Shown piece by piece: positions 1-4,202 of a DNA stretch of 5,449 nt. The position numbers and the translations under genes were made by a program. The stretch is from Frankiaceae bacterium. GTDB taxonomy: Bacteria > Actinomycetota > Actinomycetes > Mycobacteriales > SCTD01. The DNA lies in the NCBI GenBank assembly GCA_026786045.1, contig JAJAYV010000372.1:1-5449 (forward strand). Direction: 5' to 3'. Within the stretch, counting starts at the first letter, position 1; each line of letters opens with the position of its first letter. Below the pieces are notes generated by a model. That model did no database searches. It was not told the DNA's origin and saw nothing but the letters and a program-made list of their open reading frames with translations.

Positions 1-335
1 ACGTCCCGCGAGCACACCGAATCAGACCTGCAGATCTTCATCACCTGGTGCCCGGACCGGCAGCTCACGCCGCTGAACGCGCAGCGCAACGACCTCGAGC
101 TGTACCTGCGGTGGATGCAGGACGTCCGCCGGTTCAAGCCCTCGACGGTCTCCCGGCGGCTGTCCGTCGTCGCTGGCTTCTACCGGACCTGCGTGATCGA
201 CGGCGTCCTCGAGCACTCGTCGGTGGACTGCGTCCGACCGTACCGCCGGAGTCGCCAAAGCGAGGACTGACTCATCTGCAGTTCGAGGCACCGCACACCG
301 CCGCGAAGCAGTCATGCAACCCGTTCGACATCGCG
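1..335 (+). pseudogene. Tyrosine recombinase/integrase remnant (N-terminal core-binding domain only, frameshifted)
   Basis: This is the left-truncated start of a site-specific recombinase of the phage-integrase family, which would cut and rejoin DNA at attachment sites. Frame 1 reads an N-terminal SAM-like DNA-binding domain, with the phrases DLQIFITWC, LELYLRWMQDVRRFKPST and SRRLSVVAGFYRTCVIDGVLEHS, and then hits a stop at 268-270. Homology does not end there: from about 237 the expected continuation (TVPPES, then GLTHLQFEA and NPFDIA) is read in frame 3, so a net loss of one base (mod 3) lies near 232-240. Recognisable similarity ends near 335. The catalytic domain (R...HxxR...Y) is absent in all frames I read. 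The protein is therefore inactive. The family assignment rests on recognised sequence patterns, not a search. The true start lies outside the window. Confidence 0.8.
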
Positions 336-486
336 GCAGCCGCTCGAGTCAGCCGACGTGTGCAGGTCCAGGCGCCTGGCCGCGTAGTGGAGCTGGGTGC
401 GGAGGGTCACGCCCTGCGCTGGCATGCCCGTTCGTCCGCAGGTCGTTGCAGAAGATGCAGACCAATCAAGCGACCAGGAAGATGTG
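336..486. other. Gene-free junction after the integrase remnant, with a 12-bp palindrome
   Basis: No convincing gene is visible here on either strand. It follows the point where integrase similarity stops, so it probably contains a deletion or recombination scar. It holds a perfect 12-bp palindrome, CCAGGCGCCTGG, at 368-379. Its end carries the ribosome binding site of the next small gene (AGGAAG near 477-482). No tRNA or obvious attachment-site repeat is seen. Confidence 0.4.
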
Positions 487-648
487 ATGAGCAGGACCCG
501 CACGGCCCCCCGTCCTACCGCACGCCCGCTCGGGCGCCTCGACGCTCGCCGCCGCGCCGCCCGTAGCCAGCGAGAGCTGCGCGCCGTCCTCGCCGGCCAG
601 CACGGCGAAGGCGTGCGAGCCGACGTGCTTGCGGCGATGAAGCGCTAG
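487..648 (+). CDS. Small basic protein of 53 aa, function unknown
   Basis: This short gene starts at ATG 487, preceded by a purine-rich AGGAAG about 5 nt upstream, a good Shine-Dalgarno match. An upstream in-frame ATG at 397 has no comparable site and would add residues with no coding character. The product is rich in arginine and alanine: an R/P/T-rich N-terminus (residues 1-18), then a likely amphipathic helix (LDARRRAARSQRELRAVLAG, about 19-38) and a short tail ending AAMKR. There is no signal peptide or membrane segment. Such a charge could fit nucleic-acid binding, but this is a guess and I recognise no family. Its TAG stop (646-648) overlaps the TAG stop of the convergent gene on the other strand (645-647) inside a shared GCTAGC palindrome. 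Confidence 0.55.
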   Translation: MSRTRTAPRPTARPLGRLDARRRAARSQRELRAVLAGQHGEGVRADVLAAMKR

Positions 649-1034
649 CGGTCGGCAGCGGTCCTGCGGGCGCCGACGAAGAAGCTGACGACCATGCCCA
701 GAACGCCCAGGGTCAGGTGGATGAGGTTGTCGAGCACGACCTCGTAGCCGGACGGCACCAGCCCGGACAGCTTGGGCTGGGAGAACGACAGCAGACCGAT
801 AACCAAGTACGCGATCCCTATCCCACCGACGATGGCACGGGTGACCCGTAGGTCGCGGGCGAAGCCGGCGTAGAGCAGCAGCCCGCCGGTCAGCAGGTGG
901 ATGACGTCTTCGGCGATGTCGATGTTCAGGATGCCGAACAGGGACTTGTCACCGAGGACCAGCCCGACCAATCCGATGAGGATGACGCTCGCCCCGACCA
1001 CCACCTTGGCGTATAGGCGCACCACGTCGGTCAT
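645..1034 (-). CDS. Small four-helix membrane protein, DUF4383-like
   Basis: The 129-aa product has four hydrophobic segments, at about residues 8-26, 43-58, 66-84 and 103-122, with short charged loops between them, so it is an integral membrane protein. The HLLTG and HLTLGVLG patterns after a DxxIHL-type helix start resemble the DUF4383 family of actinobacterial membrane proteins, whose role is unknown. Its ATG (1034-1032) overlaps the TGA (1033-1031) of the upstream gene in an ATGA arrangement, which normally means translational coupling in one operon. Because that upstream gene carries an amber codon, coupled translation of this gene may be reduced. The gene itself looks intact. The 3' end overlaps a convergent small gene by 4 nt. 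The family call comes from pattern recognition and is moderately sure; the membrane topology is clear. Confidence 0.78.
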   Translation of the reverse strand: MTDVVRLYAKVVVGASVILIGLVGLVLGDKSLFGILNIDIAEDVIHLLTGGLLLYAGFARDLRVTRAIVGGIGIAYLVIGLLSFSQPKLSGLVPSGYEVVLDNLIHLTLGVLGMVVSFFVGARRTAADR

Positions 1035-1492
1035 CGCTGCGCCGCCAGGGTGAGGACCCGTTCGAAGACCGCGCCGGTCGCGGCCGCCTGGACGTACTTG
1101 TCGACCAGGTCGACGGCCCAGTCCTTCTTGCTCCAGCTCCCCGGTTCGTAGAGACCCAGTTTGGTGTTGAGCAGCAGATCACCGGTGTAGACCGCGGCGA
1201 AGGTGACCGCGACGGCCTTCTAACCACGCATTCCGGCGCGGAACACCAGGCCGTGGACGGCGCCCATCATGGCGCCGAGGGCGAAGTGGGCGACGCCGTT
1301 GACACGGTCGCTGTCAGCGTCGACATCGACGGGGAGCAGCCTCTGGGCGACCGCCGCCGGGCCGTAGGAGTGGCCCCGGGCGGTGAGCGGCATCTCGACC
1401 AGCTTCTGGAAGGCGGTCATGACCACCGTCCCGCCGAGGCCGGCGAGAGCGCCTCGACCGAGGACCGACGGGACCGACGCTGTATGACCCAT
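1031..1492 (-). pseudogene. Small membrane protein interrupted by an in-frame amber codon
   Basis: The start chosen is ATG 1492-1490 (MGHTASV); a TTG at 1501 is possible. The first 90 codons encode a glycine-rich membrane helix (about residues 9-31), a soluble loop and a second helix (about 68-88), ending at TAG 1222-1220. The same frame then continues without a shift for 62 residues (KAVAVTFAAVYTGDLLLN, then LYEPGSWSKKDWAVDLVDK) to a TGA that overlaps the start of the DUF4383-like gene by ATGA. The downstream part keeps the same coding style, so the natural product was about 153 aa with codon 91 changed, most simply CAG to TAG. I do not recognise a named family; it resembles unnamed actinobacterial membrane proteins. 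It is either a recent nonsense mutation or a sequence error. Confidence 0.75.
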
Positions 1493-1538
1493 GGCACACA
1501 ACTGCCCCAGGCCCTCGGACTCAACCTACAACCAGCCC

Positions 1539-1562
1539 TGGGCTAGCGGTTGGGCTAGCGGG
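1539..1562. repeat. 12-bp tandem duplication
   Basis: Two adjacent copies, TGGGCTAGCGGT (1539-1550) and TGGGCTAGCGGG (1551-1562), match at 11 of 12 positions. Each contains the GCTAGC palindrome. The duplication directly abuts the left arm of the inverted repeat at 1563. It could be a slippage product or a paired binding site; nothing in the sequence decides. Confidence 0.8.
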
Positions 1563-1625
1563 CGACTTCCGACCAAACGACATGTGCGCGAACCTAGACA
1601 CCTCGGGACAGCGCGTCGGAAGTCG
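1563..1625. repeat. 11-bp perfect inverted repeat with 41-nt spacer
   Basis: The arms CGACTTCCGAC (1563-1573) and GTCGGAAGTCG (1615-1625) are exact reverse complements. Inside, GCGC at 1586-1589 can also pair with GCGC at 1611-1614, extending the stem after a bulge. No gene end lies beside it, which argues against a simple terminator. It may be an RNA structure in the leader of a transcript, or the ends of a small degraded mobile element. Confidence 0.7.
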
Positions 1626-1712
1626 AACTCGTCCCGGCTTGGCGTCGTCTGCGAGGCCGCCGCCTCTACCTCGTCTCCACCTCATCCAGGGAGTGCGGCC
1701 CCGGGCTTCCCT

Positions 1713-1853
1713 GTGAGCACTCCTACCAGCGTCACAGCGGACGAAGCCGCAGCGGCGCTGGGTAGCACGCAAGAAGCGGTGCATACGGCGGACTACACCA
1801 TTGAGCGGGCCCTTCGGCGACGCTGCCCTACTGGGCCACCCGACGCTAGATGA
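1713..1853 (+). CDS. Possible 46-aa small ORF (weak)
   Basis: A frame from GTG 1713 to TGA 1853 gives a protein whose middle (VTADEAAAALGSTQEAV) has the rhythm of a short helix-turn-helix or other helical segment, unlike the arbitrary-looking translation before it. There is no good ribosome binding site at normal distance. It ends 51 nt before the lipoprotein start. It could be a fragment of a lost regulator gene or chance; I give it low weight. Confidence 0.2.
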   Translation: MSTPTSVTADEAAAALGSTQEAVHTADYTIERALRRRCPTGPPDAR

Positions 1854-1861
1854 GCCTCCGC

Positions 1862-1888
1862 CCACCGGACACGAAGTGTCACCGGTGG
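1862..1888. promoter_or_regulatory. Hairpin just upstream of the lipoprotein start
   Basis: CCACCGG (1862-1868) pairs with CCGGTGG (1882-1888), and ACAC (1869-1872) pairs with GTGT (1876-1879) around a GAA loop, leaving a two-base bulge (1880-1881). This gives 11 base pairs ending 16 nt before the GTG at 1905. It could be an operator for a dimeric regulator or a leader hairpin. The only GGTGG-like purine run upstream of the start lies within its 3' arm. Confidence 0.5.
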
Positions 1889-1904
1889 CTGCCACGCTCC
1901 GATC

Positions 1905-2619
1905 GTGAACACCCAAATTGTCGCCAAAGTCGCCCTCGGGGTGCTGCTTGCAGCTACCGCCGCCTGCGGAGGTGGCGACTCCGAGGAACCCGACCGGGCG
2001 CGCACGATCACCGCCCCCAGCGCCAGCGCCTCGACAATGGAGTTGGAGGGCGGCGGTGAACGGACACTGACGGAAGCCGAGCTGCAGGCCGTGTTGCTGA
2101 CCGTCTCTGAGCTGCCGACCGGCTATACGGCCGCCGCGCCCACCGAGGACGAAGACAGCGACACAACTGCGGAGGGCGAGTGCCAAGACAAGTTCCAGAG
2201 CCTCACCGCAGCGGAGGACAGCGAGGCAGCAAGCGGAAACGTCCTTTGAAGGTGACGGCCTCGGTTCAGTCTTGGAGCAGGGCCTTGAGAGTTACGAGGA
2301 TGAGGACACCGTCGAGGACCGCTTCGACGACGTGGTGGCTGTCCTCTCCGACTGTCCGACCTTCAGCAGTACGGACGAGACCGGGGCGAAGACAGACTTC
2401 ACGTTGGCGGCGTTGTCGTTCCCGAAGCTCGGTGACGACACGGTGGCTCTGGCGATCACCGGCACGACGCCCGACTTCACCATCAAGATCAACGTGGCCA
2501 TCGTCCGACTCGGCCGCAACGTGATGAGCGTGACGCAGGGCGGCCTCACTGCGGACGCTGCCGTCCTGGAGCAGGCATCCCGCACCGGTCTGGACAAGTT
2601 GGCAGCAGCCACGGGCTGA
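1905..2619 (+). pseudogene. Secreted lipoprotein of unknown function, broken by a +1 frameshift
   Basis: GTG 1905 is the only start after the in-frame stop at 1851. Residues 1-21 form a lipoprotein signal (positive start, hydrophobic stretch, then LAATAAC with Cys21 as lipid anchor), followed by an acidic, Ser/Thr/Pro-rich linker. A folded domain begins near TLTEAELQAVLLTVSELPTGY (about 54-74) with Cys93. At 2229-2233 an extra A shifts the frame and the first reading stops at 2247. Dropping one A at 2231-2232 restores the sequence AAAETSFEGDGLGSVLEQG and gives 237 aa ending LDKLAAATG at 2619, including Cys150, a possible disulfide partner of Cys93. The layout resembles actinobacterial PknH-sensor-like lipoproteins, but I am unsure. 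No clear ribosome binding site is seen. It is probably a recent pseudogene or a sequence error. Confidence 0.75.
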
Positions 2620-2634
2620 CCTCGCGAAGTTGGG

Positions 2635-2708
2635 TGGCCGTCCCGCTTTCACCGCCGTGGCTCGCGCGGCATGGCCGGTGAGGCCTCGACGAGGATGCGG
2701 GACGGCCA
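2635..2708. terminator. Y-shaped inverted-repeat element between convergent genes
   Basis: A perfect 12-bp basal stem (TGGCCGTCCCGC 2635-2646 with GCGGGACGGCCA 2697-2708) encloses two more hairpins. Arm A pairs TCACCGCCGTG (2649-2659) with CATGGCCGGTGA (2670-2681), with one G-U pair and one bulged C. Arm B is CCTC-GAC-GAGG (2684-2694). The element sits about 15 nt from the stop of the lipoprotein on the left and about 15 nt from the inferred stop of the minus-strand small gene on the right, as expected for a shared bidirectional terminator. There is no clear U-tract, and the three-way shape is more than a terminator needs. Confidence 0.55.
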
Positions 2709-2723
2709 GACAGGCAGGAGGCC

Positions 2724-2931
2724 TCAGACCCGCGGCGGCCCGTTAAGCCGGTTCACAGGCACCAGCTCGTCCACAACCTCGACCACAACCTGGATGGCAC
2801 CGCCTGATGACGATGTCGCGCGGCCGGTTCATGACCAGCGCCGTCCCGATTAGGGCAACGGTCCGGCCCTCCTCGGGGAGGCTGTCAGCTTCGACAACTT
2901 CACCAGGCGGGGTGAGGCGGTACAGCGGCAT
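2724..2931 (-). pseudogene. Small protein of about 68 aa, frameshifted, function unknown
   Basis: ATG 2931-2929 has a good ribosome binding site, GAAGGG (complement of 2938-2943), 6 nt upstream. The first 42 residues run MPLYRLTPPGEVVEADSLPE to NRPRDIVI. The frame as written then turns into a cysteine- and glycine-rich string ending at 2743, which looks like an out-of-frame reading. Skipping one base (T at 2805) gives GGAIQVVVEVVDELVPVNRL and a stop at 2724, a far more natural beta-strand-like ending. I therefore infer a one-base insertion. The protein has no signal peptide or clear membrane segment, and I recognise no family. It converges on the broken lipoprotein across the Y-shaped element. 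If the frame as written is correct, the gene is intact and ends at 2743. Confidence 0.5.
2771..2794. repeat. 12-bp tandem repeat inside the small minus-strand gene
   Basis: CCACAACCTCGA (2771-2782) and CCACAACCTGGA (2783-2794) match at 11 of 12 positions. On the minus strand, in the restored frame, they encode the four-residue repeat VVDE/VVVE. The period of 12 keeps the frame, which supports this stretch once being translated. Confidence 0.75.
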
Positions 2932-2998
2932 GGTCGGCCCTTCGGTTCGGCTCGACCCTCCGTGCGGCCGACCAGAGGCGGTAGCCCGGACACAGCAG

Positions 2999-3026
2999 CG
3001 CCCCCGGCCGGTCATGGTCGGGGGCG
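2999..3026 (-). terminator. Strong GC-rich hairpin, probable terminator
   Basis: CGCCCCCG (2999-3006) pairs perfectly with CGGGGGCG (3019-3026). The stem extends inward by four more pairs (two of them G-U) to a GTCA tetraloop, giving 12 pairs in 28 nt. It lies about 70 nt downstream of the CHRD fragment stop on the minus strand and about 70 nt before the start of the next minus-strand gene. That position fits a terminator for the former, or a leader hairpin of the latter. There is no long U-tract, which is common in high-GC actinobacteria. Confidence 0.5.
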
Positions 3027-3097
3027 AAGCTGATAACGCCTACATGCCTGGATTAGTGGACGGCAAGCGGCCGAGTGCGGTGCGGTGGTGGCGCTGG

Positions 3098-3166
3098 TTA
3101 GCGCTTGGACAGCTGGCCGCGCAGCGCGCCGCCGGGGAACTCGGCGTTGTACACGTTGATGTTGGC
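3098..3166 (-). pseudogene. CHRD-domain protein fragment (last 22 residues)
   Basis: The minus strand encodes ANINVYNAEFPGGALRGQL followed by SKR and a TAA stop at 3098. This is the characteristic end of a CHRD domain, where the pattern VxVHTxxFPGGEIRGQL closes the fold; such proteins are usually secreted and of unclear role. Upstream in the same frame the sequence becomes unrelated (RLQVQDCGHL and similar), with no other conserved CHRD part, signal peptide or start, so nearly the whole gene is missing. The break at about 3167 abuts the open frame that starts at 3170 on the plus strand. A small hairpin (GCGCT-GGTT-AGCGC, 3091-3104) covers the stop codon. The fragment is short, but the match to the family ending is distinctive. 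Confidence 0.65.
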
Positions 3167-3169
3167 TAG

Positions 3170-3658
3170 GTGGCCGCAATCTTGTACCTGCAACCGTCCG
3201 TCCACCACCCGTGGTGCGGCCACGCGCCTCCAGGACCCGCAGCGCTGCCGGGACGCTGGACCCGCGACGGCGAGGACCGGGTCCACGTTTCCTCAGCAGA
3301 CGGCCAACGGGTGGGGTGGCTGGACCTGCCAGGCCAGTTTGCCGATGCCATCCAGGAAGCGGGTCACGAAACCTGCCGTCTTGTCCTGGACCCGGGTGGC
3401 GAATGCCCGCAGCATGTCGTCGCGGATGCTGGAGCTTTCGTCGTCGCCGCGTTCCGCCGGGTCACCCGGCACGAAGCCGACGGCTGCGGCCGGGACGGAG
3501 TTGCTGCTGCACCACCCGGCACCGCCTGGGGCGATTCAGCGGCGCTGGCACGGGGGCGCGGACGGCTGATCTCGTCGGCCACGCTCCCGCCGGACCACGT
3601 GGACACGCGGCTGGACCTGGGCTACGTCGTCAGCGTGCTGCTCGCCCAGGCGGCCTGA
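3170..3658 (+). CDS. Hypothetical protein of 162 aa, possibly a degraded gene
   Basis: An uninterrupted frame runs from GTG 3170 to TGA 3658. The stretch GRWTRDGEDRVHV...DGQRVGWLDL (about residues 28-53) resembles the short N-terminal beta unit found ahead of the nuclease-related (NERD) domain in actinobacterial proteins. The last 30 residues (ending LDLGYVVSVLLAQAA) have strongly coding-like codon use. The part between is proline-, cysteine- and glycine-rich and less convincing, and the first 25 residues overlap the sequence just past the CHRD breakpoint and may not be translated. The nuclease domain itself is absent. There is no clear ribosome binding site at 3170, so the true start may be later. 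It may be a fusion of remnants or a real lineage-specific gene; no function is assigned. Confidence 0.35.
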   Translation: MAAILYLQPSVHHPWCGHAPPGPAALPGRWTRDGEDRVHVSSADGQRVGWLDLPGQFADAIQEAGHETCRLVLDPGGECPQHVVADAGAFVVAAFRRVTRHEADGCGRDGVAAAPPGTAWGDSAALARGRGRLISSATLPPDHVDTRLDLGYVVSVLLAQAA

Positions 3659-3684
3659 TCCGGGACGGCCTCAGGCGATGGTCA

Positions 3685-3698
3685 GGCGGTCAGCCGCC
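3685..3698 (-). terminator. Hairpin over the purE stop codon
   Basis: GGCGG (3685-3689) and CCGCC (3694-3698) form a perfect 5-bp stem whose 4-nt loop contains the TGA stop of purE on the minus strand. A second short inverted repeat lies just downstream (GCCTGA 3653-3658 with TCAGGC 3671-3676) and overlaps the stop of the opposite-strand frame. Together they could end transcription from both sides, but there is no U-tract and the stems are short. Confidence 0.3.
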
Positions 3699-4202
3699 CA
3701 GCTGCTCCTGAAGAGCGACGTCCTTGGCGCGCGCGGCATCGCCCAGCGCCACCTGGAAGTCGCGCATCCGCTCTAGCATCGCGGGGTCGCTCGCCGCCAG
3801 GATGCGCACGGCCAGCAGACCCGCGTTGCGAGCGCCGCCGATCGAGACGGTCGCGACGGGCACCCCCGCCGGCATCTGCACGATGGACAGCAGCGAGTCC
3901 ATCCCGTCGAGGTGCTTGAGCGGGACCGGCACGCCGATGACCGGCAGCGGCGTCAGCGACGCGACCATCCCGGGCAGGTGCGCGGCCCCGCCCGCGCCCG
4001 CGATGACGACGCAGAAGCCCTCACCCGCAGCGCCTTCGGACCACTCGACCATCTCGCGCGCCATGCGGTGCGCGGACAGCACGTGCGCCTCGTACGGCAC
4101 GTCGAACTCGTCGAGGGCCTCGGCCGCGCCCTTCATGACCGGCCAGTCGGAGTCGCTGCCCATCACGACGGCAACCCGCCGAGGCCCTAGTCCTCCAGCC
4201 AC
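3690..4202 (-). CDS. purE: N5-carboxyaminoimidazole ribonucleotide mutase (PurE)
   Basis: PurE converts N5-CAIR to CAIR in the cytoplasm, the step after PurK in purine synthesis. From the GTG at 4202 it is 170 aa, a normal class I length. Visible signatures are MGSDSDWPVM (residues 14-23, phosphate and nucleotide binding), LSAHR with the catalytic His45 (42-46), AGAGGAAHLPGM (68-79) and the later GVPV and SIGGARNAGLLAVRILA segments. The start lies inside the end of purK, a 16-nt overlap, with GAGGAC about 6 nt upstream; no ATG precedes the conserved first strand, and the ATG at the MGSDSD motif would remove it. A better GGAGGA (about 4191-4196) lies just after the chosen start but has no start codon at the usual distance. 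The overlap implies translation coupled to purK. The gene is intact. Confidence 0.95.
   Translation of the reverse strand: MAGGLGPRRVAVVMGSDSDWPVMKGAAEALDEFDVPYEAHVLSAHRMAREMVEWSEGAAGEGFCVVIAGAGGAAHLPGMVASLTPLPVIGVPVPLKHLDGMDSLLSIVQMPAGVPVATVSIGGARNAGLLAVRILAASDPAMLERMRDFQVALGDAARAKDVALQEQLGG

Larger units (their letters stand above)
1493..1904. other. Intergenic region between divergent genes
   Basis: These 412 bases separate the minus-strand membrane-protein operon from the plus-strand lipoprotein, so both promoters should lie here, but I cannot pick out convincing -35/-10 boxes. Long frames on both strands have low-complexity, arginine- and cysteine-rich translations and look like chance. 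Listed separately are a 12-bp tandem duplication (1539-1562), an 11-bp inverted repeat (1563-1625), a weak 46-codon frame (1713-1853) and a hairpin (1862-1888). Confidence 0.5.

Noticed and set aside
312..503. 63-aa minus-strand frame after the integrase remnant
   Set aside because: It spans both the integrase remnant and the following junction, has no ribosome binding site that I can see, and no family resemblance.
1220..1222. Amber codon as a pyrrolysine or other recoding signal
   Set aside because: No supporting machinery or structure is visible here, and actinobacteria rarely use such recoding; a mutation or error is simpler.
949..1227. 92-aa minus-strand frame overlapping the two membrane genes
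   Set aside because: It is a shifted reading of the real coupled genes, with a Ser/Arg/Pro-rich translation typical of out-of-frame GC-rich DNA.
1521..2186. 221-aa minus-strand open frame across the intergenic region and lipoprotein
   Set aside because: The translation is arginine-, glycine- and cysteine-rich without any family feature, and it runs antisense to the lipoprotein, whose signal peptide and domain are convincing.
2266..2652. Minus-strand frames opposite the lipoprotein C-terminus
   Set aside because: They mirror a strongly coding plus-strand frame in GC-rich DNA and show no independent ribosome binding site or motif.
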